Below, piece by piece: positions 33,155 through 42,177 of a stretch of DNA of 64,000 nt. This DNA is from Helicobacter_D sp964464895 (GTDB lineage Bacteria; Campylobacterota; Campylobacteria; Campylobacterales; Helicobacteraceae). Each line of letters opens with the position of its first letter. The first letter of the stretch is position 1. The stretch is taken from positions 1-64,000 of the forward strand of contig CAYXGY010000006.1 of the NCBI GenBank assembly GCA_964464895.1. Direction: 5' to 3'. The notes below the pieces were generated by a model. The model ran no database searches. It was given only the letters and a program-made list of their open reading frames with translations, and was not told the origin of the DNA. The position numbers and the translations under genes were made by a program.

Positions 33155-33364
33155 ATGAAATACACACAACAAGACAAAGCGAGAATCTTACGCATTACCA
33201 CACGCACTTTGCAACGTTGGAAATACACCAAGCCCGAACTTTTTGCTATTATTGAAGCAGGATTTAAAATGCGTGAAAAAATCTATTCCCAAGAAATGTA
33301 TAATGAGGAAATCCAATCCCTCATCAAATCCATTGACCCCCGCACGCTTCCCTCATCTCATTAA
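33155..33364 (+). CDS. 69-residue helix-turn-helix protein (copy 1)
   Basis: A small basic protein whose first half is a predicted helix-turn-helix: DKARILRITTRTLQRWKYTKPELFAII. The second half is a helix (GFKMREKIYSQEMYNEEI). The paralogue at 41795-42004 is also 69 residues and keeps the pattern L-x-I-x3-TL-x2-W followed by KP-x-L-x2-I-x3-GFK-x2-E-x-I. No effector domain is present, so it is probably a local repressor or adaptor for the divergent NTPase gene. There is no strong Shine-Dalgarno, so expression may be low. Confidence 0.7.
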   Translation: MKYTQQDKARILRITTRTLQRWKYTKPELFAIIEAGFKMREKIYSQEMYNEEIQSLIKSIDPRTLPSSH

Positions 33365-33449
33365 AACCAAATCACAAATTCACTTCAGTTTTTACATTCG
33401 CAAATCCGCATTGCTCTATTGTTTCAAGTAATCTTAATAAATTTTGAGC

Positions 33450-33455
33450 TAAAAT
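33450..33455 (+). promoter_or_regulatory. -10 element of rplU-rpmA
   Basis: TAAAAT in TTTTGAGCTAAAATTCCGCC, 56 bases before the rplU ATG. It marks the right edge of accessory island 1. Confidence 0.45.
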
Positions 33456-33510
33456 TCCGCCTTTTATTAGGTTTTAATAAAAAGAACTTCAAATTTAAGG
33501 ATATTGTATT

Positions 33511-33822
33511 ATGTATGCAATCATTAGGAATGGAGGCAAGCAATACAAGGTCAAGCAAGGCGACATTATTTTGTTAGATTGTTTGAACCTTGAGCCAAAG
33601 TCAAAAGTTGAAGTGAAAGAAGTTTTAGCTATCTGCGAGGGTGATAATGTGAAGCTTGGCACGCCTTATGTGAGCGGTGCAAAAGTAGAATTAGAAGTCA
33701 TCAACGAGGGCAGAGGCAGAAAGGTCATCACTTTTAAGAAAAGACGCAGAAAAGATAGCAAAACCAAAAGAGGTTTTAGAAGAGACTTCACGCGTGTTCG
33801 TGTGGTTACGATTGCGGCTTAA
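33511..33822 (+). CDS. rplU: 50S ribosomal protein L21
   Basis: L21 (103 residues) binds 23S rRNA. MYAIIRNGGKQYKVKQGD is the standard start and KVITFKKRRRKDSKTKRGFR the rRNA-binding signature. It pairs with rpmA, 25 bases downstream, as in nearly all bacteria. Confidence 0.97.
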   Translation: MYAIIRNGGKQYKVKQGDIILLDCLNLEPKSKVEVKEVLAICEGDNVKLGTPYVSGAKVELEVINEGRGRKVITFKKRRRKDSKTKRGFRRDFTRVRVVTIAA

Positions 33823-33847
33823 GCATTGCGACATATAAGGAGTTAAT

Positions 33848-34105
33848 ATGGCACACAAGAAAGGTCAGGGTAGCACCCAAAACAACCGCGATTCTGCGGG
33901 ACGCCGTTTGGGTGTTAAGAAATTCGGTGGGCAATTTGTTCGTGCTGGAAATATCATCATTCGCCAAAGAGGGACAAAGGTGCATCCCGGAAATAATGTA
34001 GGTATGGGCAAAGACCATACGATTTTTGCATTAATGGATGGCGTTGTTTCTTTTGAAAGAAAAGATAGAGAGCGCAAAAAAGTCTCCGTGATTCCTGCTT
34101 CTTAA
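33848..34105 (+). CDS. rpmA: 50S ribosomal protein L27
   Basis: L27 (85 residues), whose N-terminal tail reaches the peptidyl-transferase centre. MAHKKGQGSTQNNRDSAGRRLGVK is typical; the start is MAHKKG without the cleavable N-terminal extension found in Firmicutes. GTKVHPGNNVGMGKDHT is the family signature. Confidence 0.97.
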   Translation: MAHKKGQGSTQNNRDSAGRRLGVKKFGGQFVRAGNIIIRQRGTKVHPGNNVGMGKDHTIFALMDGVVSFERKDRERKKVSVIPAS

Positions 34106-34115
34106 ACTTCCGCAT

Positions 34116-34153
34116 TTTTAGGATTCTTAAAGAATCCTAAAAGATTCTTTTTG
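34116..34153 (+). terminator. hairpin between rpmA and obg
   Basis: TTTTAGGATTC (34116-34126) pairs with GAATCCTAAAA (34132-34142) around TTAAA, followed by GATTCTTTTTG. This could terminate or attenuate rplU-rpmA before obg. Confidence 0.6.
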
Positions 34154-34170
34154 ACTTTTAAGGTTATTTG

Positions 34171-35274
34171 ATGTTTGTTGATAGTGTTCAAATCTTTGTA
34201 TCTTCAGGCAAAGGCGGTGAGGGTGCGATTTCTTTTCGTAGGGAGAAATTTGTGCTTAATGGCGGTCCTGATGGAGGCGATGGCGGCAAAGGAGGGAATG
34301 TATATTTTCAAGTGGATAACAATACCGATACACTCTCACACTTTAGGGGACATAAATGCTTCAAAGCCCAAAATGGACAGCCCGGTCAGGGGCGCAATAA
34401 ACACGGCAAAAAGGGCGAGGATTTAGTAATTGTCGTGCCACCGGGAACGCAAGTATTTGAAGACAATCAATTATTATTAGATTTATTAGAGGGTGAAAAA
34501 ATCTTATTTTTAGAGGGGGGCAAAGGCGGTTTGGGCAATTCGCATTTCAAAAGCGCGACAAACCAACGCCCCACCTATGCACAAAAAGGCTTGCCCGGGA
34601 TTGAAAAAAACATTCGGTTAGAATTAAAATTGATTGCAGATGTTGGCTTGGTTGGTTTTCCCAATGTTGGCAAATCTACCCTTGTGAGCACACTCTCAAA
34701 CGCCAAACCGGAAATTGCAAATTATGAATTTACAACGCTCATTCCTAGCTTAGGAATCGTAAAGGTTGGCGACTATCAATCTTTCGTGCTTGCAGATATT
34801 CCGGGCATTATTGGTGGTGCGAGTGAGGGCAAGGGTTTGGGATTAGAGTTTTTGCGTCACATTGAGCGCACACGATTCTTACTTTTTGTGCTAGACCTCG
34901 CAAATTATCGTTCCTTAAAAGAGCAATTCTCTACATTGAGGACAGAATTAGAGAATTTTAGCTCCAAGCTCGCAAAACGTCCTTTTGGGATTATGTTTTC
35001 TAAGCTTGATACGCAAGGAAGGAACTTAGAAAATACAGAATCGCAAGGCTATCAAGAATCCATTAGTGAATTTTTAGATGAGTTTGGATTCCAATTAAAG
35101 ACGAGAGAAAATCCCTTGCTGTTTATGCAGAAAGATAAAGAGAACTTCGGCGTGGATTATGATTTGAATCTGCCGCTTTTCGCGCTAGCTGTTTCTAGTG
35201 TGAGCGGGGAAAATTTAGAATCCTTACGATTTCTTTTATATACTTGTTTAAAGGATTGGAATGCACAAAAATAG
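34171..35274 (+). CDS. obg: Obg family GTPase
   Basis: Obg/CgtA (367 residues) is an essential GTPase in late 50S assembly. The glycine-rich Obg domain (about 1-157; FVDSVQIFVSSGKGGEGAIS) is followed by the G domain: G1 GFPNVGKST near 165, G3 DIPGI, G4-like SKLD. I chose the ATG at 34171 behind AAGG. A TTG one codon earlier is rejected. Its last 14 bases overlap proB. Confidence 0.96.
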   Translation: MFVDSVQIFVSSGKGGEGAISFRREKFVLNGGPDGGDGGKGGNVYFQVDNNTDTLSHFRGHKCFKAQNGQPGQGRNKHGKKGEDLVIVVPPGTQVFEDNQLLLDLLEGEKILFLEGGKGGLGNSHFKSATNQRPTYAQKGLPGIEKNIRLELKLIADVGLVGFPNVGKSTLVSTLSNAKPEIANYEFTTLIPSLGIVKVGDYQSFVLADIPGIIGGASEGKGLGLEFLRHIERTRFLLFVLDLANYRSLKEQFSTLRTELENFSSKLAKRPFGIMFSKLDTQGRNLENTESQGYQESISEFLDEFGFQLKTRENPLLFMQKDKENFGVDYDLNLPLFALAVSSVSGENLESLRFLLYTCLKDWNAQK

Positions 35275-36040
35275 AATTGTAATCAAGGTTGGCAGCGCAA
35301 TTTTGGTAGAAAATCAAAAAGTGAATCTTGCGCGGATAGAATCCTTAGCGCGATTGATTAGTGAATTAAATGCAACTTATGAAATTATTTTAGTCTCCTC
35401 TGGAGCTGTGGCTTCAGGCTTTACCGCGTTGGAATTAGATAAAAAGATTCTAGCCAATAAACAGGCTTTGGCAGCCATTGGACAACCACTTTTAATGCAA
35501 ATTTACGCAGAGGCACTGCGTCCTTATGGAATCTTGAGTGCGCAAGTTTTGTTTTCTGGTTATGATTTGGATTCAAGAAAACGCACACAAAATGCACGCA
35601 ACGCAATGGAGGTCTTGCTAAAAAATAAAGTTTTGCCTATCATCAATGAAAATGATGTTACGACAACAGGCGAGCTAATGTATTTAGGATTCGGTGATAA
35701 TGACCAACTTTCTGCCTATGTGGCACATTTTTTTGATGCTTCACTGCTAGCAATATTAAGTGATATTGATGGCTATTACGAGGAGAATCCAAAAGAGAAT
35801 CCCAATGCAAAAATACGCAAGAGAGTAACGAAGATTTCACCGACAGAATTACAAGCCGAAGCGACACCCAACAATGCCTTTGCCACAGGCGGAATCGTAA
35901 CTAAATTAAAAGCAGCGCAATTTTTGTTGGAAAACAACAAGAAAATGTTTCTTTCTAGCGGAAAAGACTTGAATATTTTAAAAGATTTTCTCTTGCACTC
36001 CAAACACACCAAAGGTACATTATTCACGCCCGATAAATAA
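35261..36040 (+). CDS. proB: glutamate 5-kinase
   Basis: ProB phosphorylates glutamate in the first step of proline synthesis. The 259 residues form the amino-acid kinase fold: IVIKVGSAIL at the start, LVSSGAVASG, PIINENDVTTTGE, FGDNDQLSA and FATGGIVTKLKAA. The C-terminal PUA domain of the E. coli enzyme is absent, as is common in this group. It overlaps obg by 14 bases, giving an obg-proB unit. Confidence 0.95.
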   Translation: MHKNRIVIKVGSAILVENQKVNLARIESLARLISELNATYEIILVSSGAVASGFTALELDKKILANKQALAAIGQPLLMQIYAEALRPYGILSAQVLFSGYDLDSRKRTQNARNAMEVLLKNKVLPIINENDVTTTGELMYLGFGDNDQLSAYVAHFFDASLLAILSDIDGYYEENPKENPNAKIRKRVTKISPTELQAEATPNNAFATGGIVTKLKAAQFLLENNKKMFLSSGKDLNILKDFLLHSKHTKGTLFTPDK

Positions 36041-36132
36041 TTTTGTGTTTTTATTGAGGATAAAGCATAAGAGAGAATGTTAAGCAAATTTTCGCTAAAA
36101 TTTAGTTTTATTTTATTTTTAAGAAATGCTAA

Positions 36133-36717
36133 ATGGAACAACTCTTCACACAATGGCTACAAGAATATGGCTATATTATTTTGTTTATTTGGAGCACTTT
36201 AGAGGGCGAACTCGGGCTGATTATGGCTGGAATTATGTGTCATACAGGGCATATGACGATTCCTATTGCGATTATTGTGGCGGGATTGGGCGGATTTGTA
36301 GGCGACCAAGTGTATTTTTATATCGGAAGATATAATAAGCAATTTATTTACAAGAAGCTAAAAACCCAACGCAGAAAGTTTGCGCTTGCACATCTGCTCT
36401 TGCAACGTTATGGTTGGCCTATTATCTTTGCTCAAAGATACCTGTATGGTATGCGCACAGTGATTCCAATGAGCATTGGCGTTACACGATATAGTGCAAA
36501 AACCTTTGCATTGATTAATCTTATGAGTGCAATTGTTTGGGCGGCAATTACAATTTTGCTGGCTTATTTTTTCGGTGAGCAATTGCTCCAAATTGTGCAT
36601 TACGCTAAAGAGCATTATTATATTGCACTTCCCTTTGCTGTTCTTTTAGGAGGTGGAATCTATTATTATATGCACAGAGCAACAGCAAAAGCGGAACAAA
36701 AAATTACAGGAAAGTGA
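36133..36717 (+). CDS. DedA family membrane protein
   Basis: A 194-residue integral membrane protein of the DedA/SNARE-associated family (about five hydrophobic segments). Family motifs are visible: an acidic residue in LEGELGLIMAGI near residue 26, a GGFVGDQVYFYIGR loop, and FAQRYLYGMRTVIPMSIG (the R-x3-G-x-R pattern). Some members flip polyprenyl-phosphate or phospholipids and affect envelope homeostasis; the substrate here is unknown. Stop is 1 base before pepA. Confidence 0.9.
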   Translation: MEQLFTQWLQEYGYIILFIWSTLEGELGLIMAGIMCHTGHMTIPIAIIVAGLGGFVGDQVYFYIGRYNKQFIYKKLKTQRRKFALAHLLLQRYGWPIIFAQRYLYGMRTVIPMSIGVTRYSAKTFALINLMSAIVWAAITILLAYFFGEQLLQIVHYAKEHYYIALPFAVLLGGGIYYYMHRATAKAEQKITGK

Positions 36718-36718
36718 A

Positions 36719-38146
36719 ATGAAAATCTTAACAAATGTCAAAAAAGTTGGAGAATTAGAAGTTGTTATTTTGCGTGATAAAAAATTACCAAAAGACTTAA
36801 CAAAGGTTGAAAAAGACGCACTAGAGATTCAAAATTACAAGGGTGAGGGTTGTTGCTTCGTAAGGGAAAGTAAAAGGTTTTTTGTCGGAATTGAGAGCTA
36901 TAATTATCCTTTCCCTAATGCCGTGCGTGATGCGCTTGCTAGTGCAATTAGAAGTATTAGAAAGCTTAAAGTAAAGTCCGCTTCTGTCGTAGTAGAATCG
37001 CAACAAGAAGCAAAAGAGGTTTGCGAGGGAATCTTGCTTGGTTCTTATACCTTTGATACTTTCAAGAGCAAAAAAAATGAAAGCAATCTAAAAGAGATTT
37101 ATTTGAGCTCCTCTAAATTGAAGCAGGCAGAACTTGAGGGGATTGTGAGAGAATCCCAAATTTTAAGTGAGAGCATCAACCAAGTGCGTGAAATTATCAA
37201 TACGCCGCCGATGATTGCCACACCAAAATATATTACGACTTGCGCGCAAAGAATCGCAAAAGAATCTGGATTGGAATGCAAAGTTTATGACAAGAAGTTT
37301 TTAGAAAAAGAAAAAATGGGTGCATTTTTGGCAGTGGCAAAAGCAAGCGCAAATGAGCCTTATCTTGTGCATTTGAGTTATAAACCTAAAATGCCAAAAG
37401 GCAAAAAGTTGCTAAAGATTGTGCTTGTCGGTAAGGGTTTGACTTATGATTCTGGAGGGCTTAGCCTTAAACCCGGTGAGTTTATGACGACTATGAAGTC
37501 AGACAAAAGCGGTGCGTGCGCAGTGCTTGGGATTTTGGAATCTGTGGCGAAATTGGGTGTGCAGGCTGAAGTGCATGGAATCTTGGGATTGGCAGAAAAT
37601 ATGATTGGCGGGAATGCGTATAAGCCTGATGATATTTTGATTGCGCGGAATCAAAAGAGCATTGAGGTGCGCAATACTGATGCGGAGGGGCGTTTGGTGT
37701 TGGCGGATTGTTTGAGTTTTGCAAGTGATTTGAAGCCGGATGTTTTGATTGATTTAGCTACGCTTACAGGAGCTTGTGTCGTGGCTTTGGGAGATTATAG
37801 CACGGGGATTATGGGCTATAATCAAAAGTTGAAAGAAGATTTTGCCAAAGCAGCCTTTGAAGCAGGGGAGTTAAGCGGAATCTTGCCCTTTAATCCTTAT
37901 TTAAGGAAATTATTTAATTCTGAAGTAGCAGATTTATGCAATATCCCTTCTAGTCGCTATGGAAGTGCAATCAGTGCGGGAATGTTTTTGGGCGAGTTTG
38001 TCGCAGAATCTCTAGTGCAAAAATGGCTACATTTGGATATTGCAGGACCTGCTTATGTGGAAAAAGCTTGGGGAGTAAATCCCTTTGGGGCGAGTGGTGC
38101 AGGGATTCGTGCAGTGATTCAATTTATTTTAAACAAAACAAAATAA
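36719..38146 (+). CDS. pepA: leucyl aminopeptidase (M17)
   Basis: PepA (475 residues) is a cytosolic di-zinc aminopeptidase that recycles peptides. The M17 signature NTDAEGRLVLAD is present near 325, with metal-binding GKGLTYDSGGLSLKPGE and MKSDKSGACAVLG upstream. I chose the ATG at 36719 (MKILTNVKKVGEL), which follows the dedA stop and AGGAAAG. The longer frame from 36653 lies inside the DedA gene. Confidence 0.95.
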   Translation: MKILTNVKKVGELEVVILRDKKLPKDLTKVEKDALEIQNYKGEGCCFVRESKRFFVGIESYNYPFPNAVRDALASAIRSIRKLKVKSASVVVESQQEAKEVCEGILLGSYTFDTFKSKKNESNLKEIYLSSSKLKQAELEGIVRESQILSESINQVREIINTPPMIATPKYITTCAQRIAKESGLECKVYDKKFLEKEKMGAFLAVAKASANEPYLVHLSYKPKMPKGKKLLKIVLVGKGLTYDSGGLSLKPGEFMTTMKSDKSGACAVLGILESVAKLGVQAEVHGILGLAENMIGGNAYKPDDILIARNQKSIEVRNTDAEGRLVLADCLSFASDLKPDVLIDLATLTGACVVALGDYSTGIMGYNQKLKEDFAKAAFEAGELSGILPFNPYLRKLFNSEVADLCNIPSSRYGSAISAGMFLGEFVAESLVQKWLHLDIAGPAYVEKAWGVNPFGASGAGIRAVIQFILNKTK

Positions 38147-38155
38147 AGGAAATCT

Positions 38156-39262
38156 ATGGGGCTATCAATCGGAATCGTGGGACTTCCTAATGTGGGTAAA
38201 TCCACGACTTTTAATGCACTAACTAAAACGCAAAATGCCCAATCCGCAAATTATCCTTTTTGCACGATTGAGCCAAACAAGGCGATTGTGCCCGTGCCTG
38301 ATACGCGCCTTTTGGAGTTAGCAAAAATCGTCAATCCACAAAAGATTCAGCATTCTGTGGTAGAGTTTGTGGATATTGCTGGGCTTGTCAAGGGAGCGAG
38401 TAAGGGCGAGGGCTTAGGGAATCAGTTTCTCGCAAACATCAAAGAAACGGAAGTGATTTTGCATATCGTGCGTTGCTTTGAGGATTCTAATATCACGCAT
38501 GTAGAGGGTAGCATTAATCCTTTGCGCGATGTGGAAATCATAGAGACAGAATTGCTCATCGCCGATATGCAGACTTTGCAAAAACGCGTAGAGAGACTCA
38601 CTAGAAGTGCAAAAAGTGGCACGGATAAAGAGGCAAAAGCACAATTAGAAGTCGCCCTTGCTCTTTTGAAGCATACGGAGGAGGGTTTTCCTGTGCGCAC
38701 TTTTGAGGATAAGACGAACGAATGGTTTTTGCTTTTGGATAGAGAATTGCGATTCTTGACAAACAAAGAAATCATTTATGGTGCAAATGTAGATGAGGCA
38801 GGTTTGGAATCGGATAATGATTTCGTGGTTCAATTAAGGAAATATGCGAAAGAACAGGGGGCAGAGGTAATTAAGCTTTGCTCCAAAATTGAAGAAGAGT
38901 TGGTGAGTTTGAGTGAGGAAGAGCAAGCAGAGTTTCTACAAGAATTAGGGGTAAGTGAGAGCGGATTAGACGCGATTATTCGCTTGGGTTTTGAGAAATT
39001 AGGCTTGATTAGTTATTTCACCGCTGGGGTAAAAGAAGTGCGTGCTTGGACGATTCATCAAGGCGATAAAGCACCTGTGGCTGCTGGAGTGATACATAAG
39101 GATTTTGAAAAAGGCTTCATTCGCGCCGAAGTCATTGCCTATAAGGATTTTATCCAATATGGTGGCGAAGTGAAATCCAAAGAAGCGGGCGCAATGCGTG
39201 TCGAGGGCAAGGATTATGTCGTGCAGGATGGCGATGTGATGCACTTTAGGTTTAATGTGTAG
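38156..39262 (+). CDS. ychF: YchF family ATPase/GTPase
   Basis: YchF (368 residues) is an Obg-related P-loop protein that prefers ATP and associates with ribosomes and the stress response. G1 is GLPNVGKST at about 8-16 and G3 is DIAGLVKGAS. The G4 position reads NVDEAG in place of NKxD, which explains ATP preference in the family. A C-terminal TGS domain starts near residue 278. 9 bases after pepA; last gene before accessory island 2. Confidence 0.96.
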   Translation: MGLSIGIVGLPNVGKSTTFNALTKTQNAQSANYPFCTIEPNKAIVPVPDTRLLELAKIVNPQKIQHSVVEFVDIAGLVKGASKGEGLGNQFLANIKETEVILHIVRCFEDSNITHVEGSINPLRDVEIIETELLIADMQTLQKRVERLTRSAKSGTDKEAKAQLEVALALLKHTEEGFPVRTFEDKTNEWFLLLDRELRFLTNKEIIYGANVDEAGLESDNDFVVQLRKYAKEQGAEVIKLCSKIEEELVSLSEEEQAEFLQELGVSESGLDAIIRLGFEKLGLISYFTAGVKEVRAWTIHQGDKAPVAAGVIHKDFEKGFIRAEVIAYKDFIQYGGEVKSKEAGAMRVEGKDYVVQDGDVMHFRFNV

Positions 39263-39278
39263 ATAGCTGATTATTTGA

Positions 39279-39284
39279 TATAAT
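39279..39284 (+). promoter_or_regulatory. -10 element upstream of the DUF262 gene
   Basis: TTTGATATAATTAC (extended -10 style), 41 bases before the ATG at 39326. It marks a transcription start for accessory island 2. Confidence 0.5.
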
Positions 39285-39325
39285 TACAGGATTAGTTTGA
39301 AAAATTAGAATAAAAGGAGTAGAAA

Positions 39326-41073
39326 ATGACACCAAGAACAACAATAAAAAAATTCTTTTGGGGAGAGAAACAATATACGATTCCCGTATATCAAAGGGCT
39401 TATTCTTGGGAAAAAGAGCAGTGGAAAGTTTTTTGGAGGATTTAGAAGAAGCGACGAAAGGAGACAATGCTTATTTTTTTGGCAATGTTTTGCTTGAAGA
39501 AATAACAGGAAGTAAAACAAGTGATATTATTGATGGGCAGCAACGCATAACAACGATTATAATTTTTGCAAGGGCTTTATGCAAGGTGCTAAATGATAAA
39601 GCAAAAAATGGCGAAAAATTGAGTGAGACCATGAAAAATATAGATGAAGCTAGCGAGAATATAGAGAATGAAGAATTTATTGAACGCATAGAACAAGATT
39701 ATTTGCTGTTTCGTTCTAAAGCCAGACTACAAGTGGTAGAATACGATAGGGATTATTTTAAAGATGTGATTATTTACAATGATGATAAGAAGCATAGTCC
39801 GCAAACACCCTCACAACAACGTATTAAAGAAGCAAAAGATTTTTTTATAAAATCTCTTAGTAAAAAAGATACAAAAGACATTTTGAAGATTTTTGAAGCC
39901 TTGCAAAATGCTGAAATATTGAGCATACCTTTTGCAAACAAAAAAGATTCTGTGCTAATGTTTGAATTACAAAATAATCGTGGTAAGCAACTAACTAATA
40001 TGGAAAAATTAAAGTCTTATCTTGCTTATCAGATTTACACTTATTCTGACAAAGAAAAAGCTGAAGAAAGACTTAACGAAATGACAAAAGTTTTTGAGGA
40101 AATTTATCGTTTGATTAATGATATAAAAACGGACGAGGATTCTATATTGAATTACTTTAATATTTTCTATTGTGGGTTTGGATTTCGTTATCGTGAGAAT
40201 AACAACGATGTAAATTATAAGAGAATTTTAAAAGAAACAAAAATTGAGGATAAAATCTCTTGGATTGATAGTTATGTCAAAGAACTTAAAAATGCTTTTG
40301 TAAATTTCAAGGATTTTGAAAAATCAAATAATATTTATAGAGAATATTTATCAAGACTGAAAGTTACAGATGTTTATCCTTTTATTCTCAAAGCTTGTCG
40401 TTTATTTGGCAATAATAGCGAAAAATTAGAAGAAGTTTTTAAATCTTTAGAAGTTATTGCTTTTAGACATAGACTTACAAAAACAGGGGCAGACTTATCT
40501 TCAAGATTAAATGATGTGCTAAAAAATTTTGATAGTATAGAAAGTTTGGCAAAAGGATTGCAAGAAGTTTGTAGTAATAAAGTATGGTATTGGGGGAATG
40601 ATAATATAATCAATAGTCTTTCGCAAGCTTATCATAAAAATGACGACGGAAAGAAAGTGCATATTATTGACTATTTATTGATGCGTTATGAAAATCATCT
40701 AAGAGGAGAAAATACAAATACAAAAAGCTATGCTTTTACTTTGAAAGATATTGCAGAACCTCAAATAGAACATATAGCCCCACAAACAGAAAATGGTGAA
40801 AAAATAAGTAGTGGATATTGTGAATACGATAAAGATTTTTATGATAATCATTATTTGCATTGCATAGGTAATCTTATGCTTGCAGGAGGACCACACAATA
40901 AAGCACTTGGAAATAAACCATTTCAGGAAAAACTTGCAAGTTATGAAAAATCTCCAATGGCACAACACAGAGAAATAAAAGATTTTGTAGATAACAACAA
41001 ATGGGATAAGGAAGCAATTAACAATAGGCACGAGAAAATAAAAGAATTTGTGCTAAAGACTTGGAGTTTTTAA
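39326..41073 (+). pseudogene. DUF262/DUF1524 (GmrSD-like) defence protein, frameshifted near the start
   Basis: An ATG at 39326 behind AAAGGAG begins MTPRTTIKKFFWGEKQYTIP then VYQRAYSWEKEQ, the typical DUF262 N-terminus, but the frame ends in TAG at 39443. One base off it continues as FLEDLEEATKGDNAYFFGNV to the stop at 41073. The break lies in a run of six T (39429-39434); seven would restore one protein of about 582 residues. DUF262 carries DGQQRITT (nucleotide site), and the C-terminus has the DUF1524 HNH-type core (EHIAPQ...HCIGNLMLA...NKALGNKPF). Such proteins are type IV restriction enzymes against modified phage DNA. It could be off by phase variation, true decay, or a sequencing error. 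Confidence 0.8.
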
Positions 41074-41074
41074 T

Positions 41075-41671
41075 TTGTTTGTGTTGCCCCACCTCCACCT
41101 CGCCCAAACAAATCAACAAAAGGCTTTTGCGATTATTGAGCAATGCCAAATAGAGCAGGCTTGGCGAAGCATTGGCGCGCAAATCAACCTGATTGGTTCG
41201 CTTAAAATGGGCTTGCTTGTCAAACATCGCGATATTGATTTCCATATCTACACGCCCAAGCTCGACATCGCGCAAAGCTTTGCGGCGATTGCGCAGATTG
41301 CAAAGAATCCCAAGATTGTCCATGTTGAATACCGCAATCTTTTAAACGAAGAAGATTCATGTTTAGAATGGCACGCGTGGTATAGGGACGAGGAGGAATG
41401 GCAGATAGATATGATTCATATCGTGCAAGGTAGCAAATACGCAGGATATTTTGAAAAGCAAGCGGAGCGAATCCTCGCGGTGATGAGCAAGCAACAAAGA
41501 GAAACGATTCTAAAACTCAAGTTTGAAACTCCAGATGAAATCAAGATTGCAGGGATAGAAATTTATCAAGCCGTGATAGAATTTGGCATTACGACTTTTG
41601 ACGCATTGCAGCAATGGCGAGCCAATCGCCCACAAAATGGAATCATCGAATGGATACCAAACTCAATTTAG
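41075..41671 (+). CDS. nucleotidyltransferase-fold protein of unknown function
   Basis: A 198-residue protein with a minimal nucleotidyltransferase motif: GSLKMGLLVKHRDIDFHIY has the GS and the paired Asp (DID) ten residues later. A further acidic site WQIDMIH lies near 113-119. The C-terminal third is helical (ETPDEIKIAGIEIYQAVIE). The start is uncertain: a TTG at 41075, one base after the DUF1524 stop, follows GGAG by about 9 bases; GTG (41081) is an alternative. The tight spacing suggests translational coupling to the defence gene. Similar proteins are often listed with no firm function. Its role is not known to me. Confidence 0.7.
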   Translation: MFVLPHLHLAQTNQQKAFAIIEQCQIEQAWRSIGAQINLIGSLKMGLLVKHRDIDFHIYTPKLDIAQSFAAIAQIAKNPKIVHVEYRNLLNEEDSCLEWHAWYRDEEEWQIDMIHIVQGSKYAGYFEKQAERILAVMSKQQRETILKLKFETPDEIKIAGIEIYQAVIEFGITTFDALQQWRANRPQNGIIEWIPNSI

Positions 41672-41794
41672 AAATTTTAAATTAACTGAAATTCAAGGGG
41701 GTAATAATACATCTAATTAATAAAATAAAGCAATATTAAAATCTTAGACATTTGCGCTATAAAAATTTAAAAGCAAAGCAATCTCTATCCTCCC

Positions 41795-42004
41795 CTATTT
41801 AAACCTCGCAATCTCATCTTTTATAATATTATTTGCGTCTAAAAGCGATTCGTAGTTTTTCTTGCTCTGTTCTATTGCTTCATCAAATTTAAAACCAAGC
41901 ATAACAATACGATAAAGATTAGGTTTGTGTTTTCTCCAATTATATAAAGTACTGACATCAATATCCAAGTAATATGCCATATCTCGTTTAGTTTTTTTAG
42001 CCAA
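41795..42004 (-). CDS. 69-residue helix-turn-helix protein (copy 2)
   Basis: Paralogue of the protein at 33155-33364, with equal length. The helix-turn-helix is TKRDMAYYLDIDVSTLYNW, followed by RKHKPNLYRIVMLGFKFDEA. A charged C-terminal helix ends in IARFK. The start is TTG at 42004, chosen because AAGGA lies 6 bases upstream; an ATG eight codons in would cut into the HTH. It is divergent from the P-loop NTPase at 42178, with a large inverted repeat between them. Predicted role: DNA-binding regulator of the pair. Confidence 0.7.
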   Translation of the reverse strand: MAKKTKRDMAYYLDIDVSTLYNWRKHKPNLYRIVMLGFKFDEAIEQSKKNYESLLDANNIIKDEIARFK

Positions 42005-42065
42005 ACCTTATCCTTGATTATTTCCTAACTCTCTACTTATTCTACATAAAAATTTATTTATTCAA

Positions 42066-42119
42066 AACACTTGAAATATTCAATCTATATGCGATGAAGT
42101 ATTGAATATATCAAGTGTT
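42066..42119. promoter_or_regulatory. large inverted repeat operator between the copy 2 genes
   Basis: Arms AACACTTGAAATATTCAAT (42066-42084) and ATTGAATATATCAAGTGTT (42101-42119) are inverted repeats matching at 18 of 19 positions, with a 16-base spacer. They lie between a minus-strand TAGAAT (42044-42039) for the HTH gene and a plus-strand GATAAT (42141-42146) for the NTPase gene. This is where a shared repressor would act. Position and symmetry are seen; binding is inferred. Confidence 0.65.
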
Positions 42120-42177
42120 AAAATTTAAGAATCATAGTCGGATAATGCTAATTTAATTTTCTTACTTTGGAGGCAAA

